A stretch of DNA of 55,795 nt from Pirellulales bacterium (lineage in GTDB: Bacteria; Planctomycetota; Planctomycetia; Pirellulales; JACPPG01). The stretch spans positions 1 through 55,795 of the forward strand of contig DASXEJ010000283.1 in NCBI GenBank assembly GCA_036490175.1, read 5' to 3'. Below, piece by piece: positions 41,803-51,115 of this stretch. The position numbers and the translations under genes were made by a program. Within the stretch, counting starts at the first letter, position 1, and the number at the start of each line of letters is the position of its first letter. Below the pieces are notes generated by a model. The model made no database searches and was not told the origin of the DNA. It worked only from the letters and a program-made list of their open reading frames with translations.

Positions 41803-43674
41803 TCAACCGCCGTCGCCTGTGTCCGCTGATGCCTCGTCTTTGCTGGCCGGTTCTTGCATGCTGGGCTTGCCGCCGGTAACGTCGTCGCTGATGGGGAGCG
41901 TCGAGAAGAAGCCGAGCATCATTTCTTCCCAAGTCTGGTCGCCCCATCGCACCGTATCGCGCGGATTCGGGTTGGCCAGATTACCCTCGGAGTTATCGAA
42001 GTGCGCAATGCATTCCAAACGGGTGCCCTTGGGCATCAGCTTTGGCTCGGCCAGTACATAACGTAACTGCCAGTTGAAATCGTAACGCGGCACGTCAAGC
42101 AGTATTTCCTGGCTGCCGTCTGGGTAGTGAGCCACATAGCGGAACGATTTACCGCGCAGGTGCATGTGCGGAAACAGCGTGGCTAGGAGCGCATCCTTGC
42201 CGAATTTGTGCTGCGATATGACTTCATGATTGTCCTCGCCCGGCGGAATCGTAAACCAGCGATTGCCGGCCGCTCCGCCGCGGGTCTGGCGCTTGACGGT
42301 GGCCGGATCGGCGTAGCGCAAGCCGATATAACTACGATCTTGCTGCGCCGTGCCGTTAGGCGTGTAGTGCATCTGAAAGACGATCTTCGAGCCAGCGGGC
42401 AAGAATGCCGCTACGCCGGGCGGATAAATGCGCGCCCGATCCCCCGGCGCGTAGCCGACCAATCCTCCGCCTCCGCGGACATCGCCACCGCGGCCACGGC
42501 CTCGCGCCGGCGCCTGCACAAAGGCGATGATGTGATGTACCACGGCGCGGTTGCCTGGCCGGGCCTCGACCGCCTGCACCCATTTGTCCTCGGTCAGGTG
42601 TGGGTCCACCGCGAAATACTGGTACGAGACGGTTCCCTCGGCCGGCACGTCAAATGGCTCGTCGCGCATGTACACAATCTGGTCGGGCTCGCCCATCTGC
42701 CAACCGGTGGCAAACTCGCGGGGCGGTGGCAAATCCTTGTCGTCCCCCTGCGGGCAACCGTTCTTCACCCAATCGTGAAAGAGCTTCTTTTCATCGTCGC
42801 TCAGGCGGGCGTCGTTAACAAAATGGCCGTGCTCGGGATTGGCGAACCAAGGAGGCATCCGCCCCTCGTCGATGACTTCGAGCATCGTATCGGCCCAGCC
42901 CTTCACCTCGTCGTAGTCCAACAGCGCGAACGGCGCGACCTCGCCGGGCCGGTGACACTCGACGCACCGGTTTTGCAACAGCCGCGAGATCTGGTTGGCA
43001 TAGGTGACGTCGCCGTGCGGTTCGACCTTGGCGACGCGTCCGATCATGCAGCCCTGGGCCGTGCTGACGCTCTGACTGAGCGCCTTGCCGGATAGCAGTT
43101 CGTCTATCGCGACGGCCAGGTCACGGCTTTTGACCCTTGGCTTGGCGTAACCAGAACCTGTACCTAACCCAAATTGATCGTCGATGCGGCCGCGGTAGCG
43201 GATCACGTGATTCTTATCGAGCAGAAACACCTCGGGCGTGCGCATTGCGGCGAATTGATCTGCCACAGTGTTGCCCGGGTCTTTCAGCAGCGGAAACGTG
43301 ATCTCTCCCACTCGCGCGAAAGCGGCCATTTCGGTGGGTGTGTCTTGCTGGTTCGCGTTGATGCCAACGAAGGCCACGCCGCGATCGGCGAATTCTTTTT
43401 GCAGCTCTTCGAGCCGCGGTGCGTATTGCTTGCACAATGGGCATTCGTTGCCGAGAAACGCAACGACGACCGCCTTTCCTGCGAAGTCGTCGAGCGAGTA
43501 TTTCTTGCCACGGAAATCGGCCAGCGTAAAGTATTTGATCTGGCGACCGATGGCATCTGCCGCGTGATCTGCCGACGAACTGCGCCGCTCGGCATCAGCG
43601 CCCCGGGCCCAGGTCCCGCCGAGCAGGGGGAAGCAAAAGGCCACGATCGCAAGCAAATAGGCGGATTTCCGCAT
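41803..43674 (-). CDS. Fusion of thioredoxin/redoxin, cytochrome c motif and copper type II ascorbate-dependent monooxygenase-like domain
   Basis: 623 residues from ATG 43674. After a signal peptide (LLAIVAFCFPLLGGTWARGA) come three parts. (1) A redoxin domain (about 45-195) with FLGNECPLCKQYAPRLEELQ: Cys78 and Cys81. (2) A haem motif C237-V-E-C240-H241 in LLQNRCVECHRPGEVAPF. (3) A region like the PHM/DBH copper monooxygenases (about 335-600): HH380-381 in AVVHHIIAFV, MHY436 in FQMHYTPNG and HMH503-505 in FPHMHLRGKSF, all positions where copper ligands occur. Such fusions occur in planctomycetes and other environmental bacteria, with unknown substrate. It likely acts in the periplasm. The copper assignment is inference. 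Confidence 0.85.
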   Translation of the reverse strand: MRKSAYLLAIVAFCFPLLGGTWARGADAERRSSSADHAADAIGRQIKYFTLADFRGKKYSLDDFAGKAVVVAFLGNECPLCKQYAPRLEELQKEFADRGVAFVGINANQQDTPTEMAAFARVGEITFPLLKDPGNTVADQFAAMRTPEVFLLDKNHVIRYRGRIDDQFGLGTGSGYAKPRVKSRDLAVAIDELLSGKALSQSVSTAQGCMIGRVAKVEPHGDVTYANQISRLLQNRCVECHRPGEVAPFALLDYDEVKGWADTMLEVIDEGRMPPWFANPEHGHFVNDARLSDDEKKLFHDWVKNGCPQGDDKDLPPPREFATGWQMGEPDQIVYMRDEPFDVPAEGTVSYQYFAVDPHLTEDKWVQAVEARPGNRAVVHHIIAFVQAPARGRGRGGDVRGGGGLVGYAPGDRARIYPPGVAAFLPAGSKIVFQMHYTPNGTAQQDRSYIGLRYADPATVKRQTRGGAAGNRWFTIPPGEDNHEVISQHKFGKDALLATLFPHMHLRGKSFRYVAHYPDGSQEILLDVPRYDFNWQLRYVLAEPKLMPKGTRLECIAHFDNSEGNLANPNPRDTVRWGDQTWEEMMLGFFSTLPISDDVTGGKPSMQEPASKDEASADTGDGG

Positions 43675-43875
43675 GGGATTATCGCAAAGAGAGGGAAGAA
43701 GTAGCCCAGACGCCCGCGGCAAGCTCCGCTTAGTTTAACCCCGCCTGGCCGCACAGGGTATCGCCCGATAAATCAGCCCCGCTAGTTGCCTTACGGCTGC
43801 TACTACCGCCCGGTCCGGGCAATTACGATACACGCACCCGCTCTCCTTCCTTCCATCCGGCCGGTCAGGTGGCTT

Positions 43876-45837
43876 ATGTGGATTCTGTCGATGCCGCAAC
43901 GATCAAGCCCGAGCCAATCGCAGTTGCGGCGAAGTCGCCCCAAACATTCGATCGTGCGGTCCCTGCTGTCGGTGCGACATTTCGGCCTGCCCTTGCTGCT
44001 CGTCGGACTGCCACCGGCCGTGGCCGTGTCGCGCGAACCAGACAACGACGTCGTGGCCACGACGGGCGTGATGGTTTCCATGCGCGACGGCGTGCGATTG
44101 GCCACCGATGTCTACCGTCCGGCTCGGTCCGGAGAGCCGCTAGGCGAAAAATATCCCACGATCCTCACCCGCACCCCGTACGGCAAGAACTGCTCCGACG
44201 CGTTGGGCAAGTATTACGCCGCACGCGGCTACACGGTGGTGGTGCAAGACACGCGTGGCCGCTACGACTCGGAGGGGGTCTGGCACATGCTCACCGACGA
44301 TGGGCGCGACGGCGTCGATACGGCCAATTGGATCGTCGCCCAGCCCTGGTCCGACGGACAGATTGGCATGTTCGGCACGTCGTACGTGGGCGGCACACAG
44401 CACGCCCTGGCCATGGAGAACTCTCCGCACCTGAAGACCGTGATCCCGGTCGATGCCATGTCGAACTTGGGATACGCCAGCATGCGCAACGGCGGAGCGT
44501 TCGAGTTGCGATTCTGGAATTGGATCTTTTCGATCGGTGGGCCCAGCGGCAGCAGGCAAGCGCGCGATCCGGCCACAGCCCAAGTGCTGAAGCAGATGAT
44601 GGAACATCGCCGCGACTACTTGTTGAACCTGCCGCTACGCCGCGGCACGACGCCGCTGAAGTTGATTCCCGAGTACGAAGAGTGGCTCGTCGAGGCGATA
44701 CGGCACGGCGCCAATGATGAGTTCTGGGAACAGAACAACATCACAGACCATGCCGAAAAATACCGTGACTTGCCCATTTACCTGGTCGGCGGCTGGTACG
44801 ACTCTTGGGGCGGCAATACCACCGCGAACTTCCAAACGCTGTCGAAACGCATCAAGGGGCCTGTCTATTTGATCATGGGGCCCTGGACGCACGGCGGGCA
44901 GGGATCGAGCGCGCACGGCCAGGCAAGTTTCGGCGCGGATGCTGCGATCGCTGATCCATTGGCCTGGAGGCTCGAGTGGTACGATCATTGGCTCAAGGGG
45001 CGCGAAAACTCGGTCGGCCACGCAGCGCCGTTTGCCACACCGGTGCGGGTCTTCGTGATGGGCACAGGCGATGGCCGCAAGCTGGCCGACGGACGCGTGA
45101 ATCATGGCGGCCGCTGGCGCGACGAGCAGGAGTGGCCACTCGCGCGCTCGCAATCGACAAATTATTACCTGCAGGCCGACGGCATTCTGGCACAGCAGCG
45201 GCCGGCAGTGACTCGTTCGTCGACCAGCTTCGAGTTCGACCCACGTCATCCGGTGCCCACGATCGGTGGGAACATTTCCTCTGGCGATGGAATACTACTG
45301 GCCGGCGCCTGGGACCAGCGCGGGGGCGACCACGTTTGGAACGCACCGCAGCCGATTCCGCTGTCGGCCCGCAACGACGTAGTGGTCTTTCAAACGGCGC
45401 CGCTCGAGGCCGACATGGAAGTCACGGGCGAGCTAGCAGTAAAGCTGTGGGTCTCGTCCTCGACAGTCGATACCGATTTCACGGCCAAGCTGATCGACGT
45501 CTATCCGCCGTCGGCAGATTTTCCGGCAGGCATCGACTTGCTGATGGGTGACGGGATCATGCGCACTCGCTTTCGCAATTCACTGCGCAGCGAAGAACTG
45601 ATGGAGCCGGGAGCCATCTACCCGATCACGGTGCGGCTGTATCCCACATCGAATGTGTTTCGCCGTGGGCACCGCATCAGGGTCGACGTTTCGAGCAGCA
45701 ATTTTCCGCGATTCGACGTCAACCCGAACACGGGCGAGCCGCTGGGAGACCAGCGGCGACAAGTGACAGCCACCAATACGATCCACCACGACGCGGATCA
45801 TCCCTCGCACATCGTGCTGCCGGTTGTGACGGACTAG
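43876..45837 (+). CDS. CocE/NonD family (X-Pro dipeptidyl-peptidase S15-like) hydrolase, exported
   Basis: 653 residues from ATG 43876; 43786 is an alternative. A late hydrophobic stretch (HFGLPLLLVGLPPAVA) near residues 36-50 looks like a signal peptide with a long basic n-region. The alpha/beta-hydrolase domain has MVSMRDGVRLATDVYRP, the nucleophile Ser169 in GMFGTSYVGGTQ, and GPWTHGGQGS with the probable catalytic His. The C-terminal X-Pro-type jelly-roll part has DTDFTAKLIDVYPPSADFP and GHRIRVDVSSSNFPRFDVNP. The family hydrolyses acyl esters or amides (for example cocaine esterase, glutaryl-7-ACA acylase); substrate unknown. Confidence 0.92.
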   Translation: MWILSMPQRSSPSQSQLRRSRPKHSIVRSLLSVRHFGLPLLLVGLPPAVAVSREPDNDVVATTGVMVSMRDGVRLATDVYRPARSGEPLGEKYPTILTRTPYGKNCSDALGKYYAARGYTVVVQDTRGRYDSEGVWHMLTDDGRDGVDTANWIVAQPWSDGQIGMFGTSYVGGTQHALAMENSPHLKTVIPVDAMSNLGYASMRNGGAFELRFWNWIFSIGGPSGSRQARDPATAQVLKQMMEHRRDYLLNLPLRRGTTPLKLIPEYEEWLVEAIRHGANDEFWEQNNITDHAEKYRDLPIYLVGGWYDSWGGNTTANFQTLSKRIKGPVYLIMGPWTHGGQGSSAHGQASFGADAAIADPLAWRLEWYDHWLKGRENSVGHAAPFATPVRVFVMGTGDGRKLADGRVNHGGRWRDEQEWPLARSQSTNYYLQADGILAQQRPAVTRSSTSFEFDPRHPVPTIGGNISSGDGILLAGAWDQRGGDHVWNAPQPIPLSARNDVVVFQTAPLEADMEVTGELAVKLWVSSSTVDTDFTAKLIDVYPPSADFPAGIDLLMGDGIMRTRFRNSLRSEELMEPGAIYPITVRLYPTSNVFRRGHRIRVDVSSSNFPRFDVNPNTGEPLGDQRRQVTATNTIHHDADHPSHIVLPVVTD

Positions 45838-46005
45838 AAACCGCCGATTGGCGCAATGTCTGAGTGCTAAGATTGGTAGGATGAACGCCTTGATTCCGGA
45901 CAGGCGAGCTTCGTCCCCACTAGGGGTCCAAACGGCGGCCGTTCGGTGAAGGGCGTTTGTTTCGTGGCTGTCGATTTTCATGAAAAGGCGCCAGGAGGAA
46001 CTGTC

Positions 46006-46224
46006 GTGGCAGGCTCCGCTGACAACCCGCCGAAGAAAGATCGTCCTCCGTTGCCGCTGGGGGACGAATGGGATGAAGAGCCACTGCTGGATGAGGATCA
46101 CGCGTGGGCGCCCGGCGATCCGGTTGTCTCTCGCGCGCCGCACGTGGGCCGCAACGATCCGTGTCTCTGTGGTAGCGGCAAGAAGTTCAAGAAGTGCTGC
46201 GGCCGACCGAAAGGAGCCCGATAA
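46006..46224 (+). CDS. Small SEC-C motif protein
   Basis: 72 residues from GTG 46006, chosen because an AGGAGG site lies 6 bases upstream; the frame is open back to 45946. The C-terminus [20 protein letters not shown] is a SEC-C zinc-binding motif (CxC...CC), like that at the end of SecA. The N-terminal half is acidic and Pro-rich ([20 protein letters not shown]). Short proteins of this kind are widespread; some act with SecA or ribosomes. The role here is unknown. A hairpin at 46246-46272 follows. Confidence 0.85.
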   Translation: MAGSADNPPKKDRPPLPLGDEWDEEPLLDEDHAWAPGDPVVSRAPHVGRNDPCLCGSGKKFKKCCGRPKGAR

Positions 46225-46245
46225 CGTGTCCGCGGGTTGTTGACG

Positions 46246-46339
46246 GGGCACGTCGGCACCTTGTACGTGCCCGCGGCGCAGAGAGGCGGACTCGCCTCGC
46301 GCGCGAGGCATGCCCACGCCGGCGTGGGCATGGCACCCG
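46246..46339. repeat. Composite palindromic element including a perfect 24-base palindrome
   Basis: GGGCACGT (46246-46253) pairs with ACGTGCCC (46265-46272), then GAGGCG pairs with CGCCTC, and CATGCCCACGCCGGCGTGGG plus CATG (46309-46332) is a perfect palindrome followed by GCACCC. The last part matches the right arm of the 17984-18082 element. It occupies the gap after the SEC-C gene; the first stem could act as its terminator. Confidence 0.75.
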
Positions 46340-46462
46340 ATAGATCGGTATCGGAAAGTTCAGACCTGGCTCGAAGATTGCTCTGCTAGACTTATCCATA
46401 TACTTACTGTGTTTATTGATACTGCGTGCGGCTGACTCACCATTGCAAGCGACGACAAAGAC

Positions 46463-46987
46463 ATGAAATTTCAGACGGTCAGATACCGCGACATTCTGGC
46501 TCTGCTCTCGCTCGCTCTCGTTATCGGGTGCGGGGGTTCGTCGGCGGACCTGCATGGCAATCTTTTGCCGCCGGGCACTCCACTGCCGCCACTCGCGGCC
46601 GAGGGTTGGCTGAACGGCCCTGGGCCAACCGTGGAGGAACTGCGCGGCCAGGTAGTGGTGATCGATGTCTGGGCCTTTTGGTGCCCGCCGTGTCGGGCCG
46701 CCATGCCCGAGATGGTCGCCGCCTACGAGAAATATCACGACCGGGGCGTGACATTTCTGGGGCTGACTTCGGAGGGGACCGATACGTTGAGTGAGACCAG
46801 GGGCGTGGTCGACAGCGCGACGCTGTCCTGGCCCAACGGCTATGGGGCCGGCGCGACAATTCAATCGCTGGGGGTGCAAGCCATACCCAGCGTATTTGTC
46901 ATCGGGCGCGATGGCCGCGTCGTCTGGAATATCGACCGGCCGGGCAGCATGCAGGACGCCATTGAGTCGGCTTTGGACAAGAGCTAG
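46463..46987 (+). CDS. TlpA-family thioredoxin-like lipoprotein
   Basis: 174 residues. Lipoprotein signal with lipobox LALVIGC (Cys23). The thioredoxin domain has IDVWAFWCPPCRAAMPEMVA with Cys74 and Cys77, LGLTSEGTDTLSE and the cis-Pro region QAIPSVFVIGRDGRVVWNI. It should be anchored in a membrane facing the periplasm and reduce disulfides, for example in cytochrome c maturation, but no cytochrome maturation gene is next to it. ATG 46463 lies after about 110 bases free of repeats, which may hold its promoter. The gap to the next gene is 280 bases. Confidence 0.88.
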   Translation: MKFQTVRYRDILALLSLALVIGCGGSSADLHGNLLPPGTPLPPLAAEGWLNGPGPTVEELRGQVVVIDVWAFWCPPCRAAMPEMVAAYEKYHDRGVTFLGLTSEGTDTLSETRGVVDSATLSWPNGYGAGATIQSLGVQAIPSVFVIGRDGRVVWNIDRPGSMQDAIESALDKS

Positions 46988-47087
46988 GCGCAATGAGGGT
47001 CCAGCCGCCGGTATTGGGTTCGCGCTGATTTTTCGGTGCTCTGTCCACGACATGCGCGGGCATACAACGCTACGAAGCTGCCAGGAG

Positions 47088-47118
47088 ATGCTCACGCTGC
47101 GCGTGAAAATGGCACCCG
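47088..47118. repeat. Partial palindromic element (right end)
   Basis: GATGCTCACGCTGCGCGTGA followed by AAATGGCACCC contains the stem TCACGC-tgc-GCGTGA (47092-47106) and the ATGGCACCC end seen in the 17984-18082 family. The left end is not found, so it is truncated. Confidence 0.6.
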
Positions 47119-47267
47119 ATACGGCACTAGATATGGCTGCCGGCACCGGCAAAAGCGTGGCACCTGGCAAAAGCCGGGTATAATGCAGGCCTTGCTTGCA
47201 GCCCTGCCGACCGCACATGCACTGGCTCGCCTTGCCGATGGCACGACCCGAATCCACAGTCGAGCGA

Positions 47268-49505
47268 ATGCGTATCTCGGTAGTGGCGTTGTTCCTGCCA
47301 TGTGCGCTATTCGTCGGCCTGTTTTACGGCCAGGTCGGCATCGTCGCGGCCGAAGATGTCTCGTTTCGCCGCGACGTGATGGCGGTTCTCTCCAAAGCGG
47401 GCTGCAATCAAGGGGTCTGCCACGGAAACCAGAATGGCAAAGGCGGATTCAAGCTCTCGCTGCGCGGGCAGGATCCCCAGTTCGATTTGACCGCGATCAC
47501 GCGCGACCAAGAGGGCCGACGGATCGACGGCCTCGAGCCCGACCAGAGCCTGCTGTTGCTCAAGCCCACTATGCGAGTGGCCCACGAAGGAGGGGGACGT
47601 TTCGCCATCGACTCGCCCGAGTATGCGCTGCTGCGCTCCTGGCTGGCCGAAGGGGCCCGCGACGATGCGACCACGGCTCCGTCGCTTGTGCGTCTGGAAG
47701 TTGCGCCGGCCGAGGTGGTGTTGATCGAACCGCGCGACGAAGTTCAAGTGCGCGTAACGGCACACTTTGCCGACGGCACCTCGCGCGATGTGACGAGCCT
47801 GGCTGTGTACGATCCGGTCGAGCGCATGGCAACCGTAGATCACAACGGGCGGGTCAGCCGCCAGGCCTTTGGCGAGACGACTTTGCTGGTGCGCTATCTC
47901 GAACGACAAGTCGCGGTGCCGCTGGCCTTCGTGCCGGAACGAGCCAACTTCGCCGCTCACGAGCTGCCGGCGACTAACTTTGTCGATACGCTGGTGTGGG
48001 CCAACCTGCGGCGCCTGCACATGGCACCGTCGAACGTGTGCGACGATAGCACGTTTCTGCGCCGCGTTTACCTTGACCTGCTGAACGTGCTCCCCGCCGC
48101 GGACGAAGCCCGCGCGTTTGTTGCCAACGCGAGCGCCGGCAAACGGGCCGAGCTCGTCGATCGGCTACTGGCGCGCCCCGAGTTCGCGAGGGCCTGGGCG
48201 TTGAAGTGGTCTGACCTGTTGCGCAACGAGGAAAAGACGCTCGATCGCAAGGGGGTGCAAGCGTTCCATCATTGGATCGAGCGGAGTATCGCCGAAGGTA
48301 AGCCGCTGGATCAATTCGCCCGCGAGTTGATCGCGGCCCGCGGCAGCACCTACCAGAATCCGCCGGCCAATTTTTATCGAGCGCTGCGCGACCCGCACAG
48401 CCGGGGCGAGGCGGCAGCCCAGGTTTTTCTGGGTGTCCGCTTGCAGTGTGCGAAATGTCACAATCATCCGTTCGAGCATTGGACGCAGGACGATTACTAC
48501 GACTGGGCCAGCCTGTTCGCGCGTGTGCAATATAAGGTGCTGTCGAATCAGCGCTTGGACCAGAACGACTCGCACGAGTTCGACGGCGAGCAGCTGGTGT
48601 GGATAGACCGCGTGAGCGAGGTCACGAACCCACGCATTGACGCGCCGGCAACACCGCGAGTGCTGGGGGACACCGTCGGGTTACCCGCCACCGAGGATCA
48701 GGATCGGCTGCAATCGCTGGCCGAGTGGATCGCAGGACCGGTGAACAAATTCTTTGCCCGGGCGCAGGTTAACCGCATCTGGTTTCACCTGTTGGGCCGG
48801 GGCATCGTCGAGCCGATCGATGATTTTCGCGACACGAATCCGCCGACGAACCCTCCGCTGCTCGAAGCGCTGGCCGCCGACTTTGTCGAGCATGGTTGCG
48901 ACCTGCGACATTCGATCCGCACGGTCGTGAACTCGCGCGTTTATCAGCTGGCCAGCACGCCCAACGAATCGAACGTGGATGACGATCGCAACTTCTCGCA
49001 CGCCGCGGTGCGTCGGCTGTCAGCAGAGCAATTGCTGGACGCGGTACACCAGGTGGCCGGCTTGCCGCCGAAGTTCAACGGATATCCGGCCGGAGTCCGC
49101 GCGGGCGAGGTCCCCGGCGTGCTGGCCGTGCGGCCGCGCGACGAACCGCCGAGCATGGACGATCATTTTCTGACGGTGTTCGGCAAGCCTCCCCGACTTT
49201 TGAGCTGCGAATGCGAACGATCGACCGGCACAACGCTGGGCCAAGCCTTTCAGATGATCAGCGGCCCGCTGGTCAACGACCTGTTTGCGCGCGACGAGGG
49301 ACGCGTGTCCCAGCTGGCGGGCAGCGGGAGACCAGCCGGCGAGCAAGTCGAAGAACTTTACTGGACCGCGTTGTCGCGCCCCCCAACGGCCGAGGAACTG
49401 GTCACGACGGTACACTACGTCGAGCATGCGACGGATCATCGCCAGGCGCTCGAAGATATCGCCTGGGGTTTAGTGAACGCGAAAGAATTCGTACTGCGGA
49501 AGTGA
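47268..49505 (+). CDS. DUF1549/DUF1553 protein with cytochrome-c-like motif (second copy in window)
   Basis: 745 residues from ATG 47268, which begins a clean signal peptide (RISVVALFLPCALFVGLFYG); ATG 47238 and 47196 are in frame too. The haem-like motif is in LSKAGCNQGVCHGNQNGKGG, followed by FKLSLRGQDPQFDLTAITRD. One Ig-like domain (about 155-225), then DUF1549 (RRVYLDLLNVLPAADEARAF), a middle part with CAKCHNHPFEHWTQDDYYDW, and DUF1553 (FFARAQVNRIWFHLLGRGIV). It is paired with the DUF1501 gene 92 bases downstream. Unlike the first copy it comes before, not after, its DUF1501 partner. Function unknown. Confidence 0.92.
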   Translation: MRISVVALFLPCALFVGLFYGQVGIVAAEDVSFRRDVMAVLSKAGCNQGVCHGNQNGKGGFKLSLRGQDPQFDLTAITRDQEGRRIDGLEPDQSLLLLKPTMRVAHEGGGRFAIDSPEYALLRSWLAEGARDDATTAPSLVRLEVAPAEVVLIEPRDEVQVRVTAHFADGTSRDVTSLAVYDPVERMATVDHNGRVSRQAFGETTLLVRYLERQVAVPLAFVPERANFAAHELPATNFVDTLVWANLRRLHMAPSNVCDDSTFLRRVYLDLLNVLPAADEARAFVANASAGKRAELVDRLLARPEFARAWALKWSDLLRNEEKTLDRKGVQAFHHWIERSIAEGKPLDQFARELIAARGSTYQNPPANFYRALRDPHSRGEAAAQVFLGVRLQCAKCHNHPFEHWTQDDYYDWASLFARVQYKVLSNQRLDQNDSHEFDGEQLVWIDRVSEVTNPRIDAPATPRVLGDTVGLPATEDQDRLQSLAEWIAGPVNKFFARAQVNRIWFHLLGRGIVEPIDDFRDTNPPTNPPLLEALAADFVEHGCDLRHSIRTVVNSRVYQLASTPNESNVDDDRNFSHAAVRRLSAEQLLDAVHQVAGLPPKFNGYPAGVRAGEVPGVLAVRPRDEPPSMDDHFLTVFGKPPRLLSCECERSTGTTLGQAFQMISGPLVNDLFARDEGRVSQLAGSGRPAGEQVEELYWTALSRPPTAEELVTTVHYVEHATDHRQALEDIAWGLVNAKEFVLRK

Positions 49506-49597
49506 GAGCAAACAGCAAGCGACATCTGTGGTTTGTGAACGAGTGATACACGTGCCGTAGCCTTAGAAAAGCGAGTCCTTATGGCGAACCACGCGAG

Positions 49598-51037
49598 ATG
49601 AACGAGCGAGCTGAATCCACCGGTTTTGCCTGCCGCGATTTTCGCGCTGCGCAACACTCGCGCCGACATCTGCTGCAAATCGGCGGTCTCGGCCTGTTGG
49701 GCCTGAACATGAACCGCGTGCTGCGGGCGGAAGATGTCAAGGGCGTCGCGGCATCAAGCGTGCTTGCGACCAAGAAACCGCCTGCCCGCGCCAAGTCGGT
49801 CATCTTCCTTTACCAGTTCGGCGGGCCAAGCCATCTCGATATGTTCGACATGAAGCCTGATGCCCCTGACGGGATTCGCGGGCCGCTGGAACGGATCTCG
49901 ACCAAGGTGCCAGGGCTCGAGATCTGCGAGCAACTGCCGCGCGTCGCCCAGGTGATGGACAAGGTGACGCTGGTGCGCAGCGTTCACCACACGATGAAAA
50001 ATCATAATCCGGCTGCATACTACGCGCTGACAGGGCATGCCCCGCCGACGGACGATATCCGCCTGCGCGACTCGCTGGAGTTGTTTCCGGCCTACGGATC
50101 GGTTGTCGATCGGCTATTGCCCGGTGCGGACGAGATGCCGTCTTTCGTGGCGTACCCCTATGTGATGCGCGATGGCGAGATTACACCCGGCCAGCACGCC
50201 AGCTTTCTGGGCAAGGTACACGACCCACTCCTGGTGACCGAGGATCCGAACCGCGACAAGTTCCGCCTGCCCGAGTTGAGCTTGCCGGCGAGACTTTCGC
50301 CGGACCGGTTGGAAAGTCGGCGGCAGATTCAACGGCTCATCGATCGGCAATCGCGGCTGCTGGATTATTCGGCCGAAGCGCGCGGGCTGGACTCTTATTA
50401 CGAGCGGGCCTTGGCCATGCTCAATTCGTCGCGTGTCCGCCAGGCGTTCGATCTGTCGAGCGAACCTGAGACGCTGCGCGATCAATACGGCCGCCATACG
50501 TACGGTCAGAGTTGCCTGCTGGCGCGGCGGCTGGTCGAGTCGGGCGTGAAGTTCGTGAACGTCTACTTCTCGAACTCGATCGGCGGCCAAAGCACAAAAG
50601 CAGGCGGATGGGACACGCACGGCTTCGGCAACACGCGGATGTTTCCCATCATCGAGAAGTACCACTTGCCGCTGACGGATCAAACGCTGCCAACATTGCT
50701 AACGGATCTCGACGGACGCGGCCTGCTGGATACAACGCTAGTAGTGTGGATGGGTGAATTTGGCCGCACCCCCAAGATCAATCAGAACGTCAGCCGCGAT
50801 CACTGGCCTGGCTGCTACACCGTACTTTTGGCCGGTGGCGGAGTGAAGCGTGGATTCGTCTACGGCGCCAGCGACAAAAACGGCGCGCGTCCCGACCGCG
50901 ACGGAGTACGGCCCGACGATCTGGCCGCCACGATGTTCCACCTGCTGGGCATCGATCCACAGACCGAAGTGCATGACACCAACAATCGCCCGCTGGTGAT
51001 TGCCGCCGGCCGGCCGATTTCCGAGATTTTGGCGTAA
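49598..51037 (+). CDS. DUF1501 protein with Tat-like signal (second copy in window)
   Basis: 479 residues. Signal region SRRHLLQIGGLGLLGLNMNR with an Arg pair near residue 22. DUF1501 hallmarks: FLYQFGGPSHLDMFDMKPDA, LVRSVHHTMKNHNPAAYYAL, SCLLARRLVESGVKFVNVYF, GGWDTHGFGNTRMFPIIEKY, and WMGEFGRTPKINQNVSRDHW. The likely metal-site residues of the alkaline-phosphatase-like fold (His and Asp in GGWDTHG and RDHW) are kept. It shares the transcript with the DUF1549 gene upstream. This branch differs from the 16565 copy, for example by keeping GGWDTHG where that copy has TWDIHG. Confidence 0.92.
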   Translation: MNERAESTGFACRDFRAAQHSRRHLLQIGGLGLLGLNMNRVLRAEDVKGVAASSVLATKKPPARAKSVIFLYQFGGPSHLDMFDMKPDAPDGIRGPLERISTKVPGLEICEQLPRVAQVMDKVTLVRSVHHTMKNHNPAAYYALTGHAPPTDDIRLRDSLELFPAYGSVVDRLLPGADEMPSFVAYPYVMRDGEITPGQHASFLGKVHDPLLVTEDPNRDKFRLPELSLPARLSPDRLESRRQIQRLIDRQSRLLDYSAEARGLDSYYERALAMLNSSRVRQAFDLSSEPETLRDQYGRHTYGQSCLLARRLVESGVKFVNVYFSNSIGGQSTKAGGWDTHGFGNTRMFPIIEKYHLPLTDQTLPTLLTDLDGRGLLDTTLVVWMGEFGRTPKINQNVSRDHWPGCYTVLLAGGGVKRGFVYGASDKNGARPDRDGVRPDDLAATMFHLLGIDPQTEVHDTNNRPLVIAAGRPISEILA

Positions 51038-51115
51038 GTGAATTTTACCTGCGCCCGATGGAACTCCCTACGGAACCACCGGTCGGCAATGCCCCTCCGG
51101 CGCGGAAGCATGTCA

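Noticed and set aside
42208..43095. 295-codon rightward open frame opposite the redoxin fusion gene
   Set aside because: It is antisense to the cytochrome and copper-site parts of a clear gene and shows no family features.
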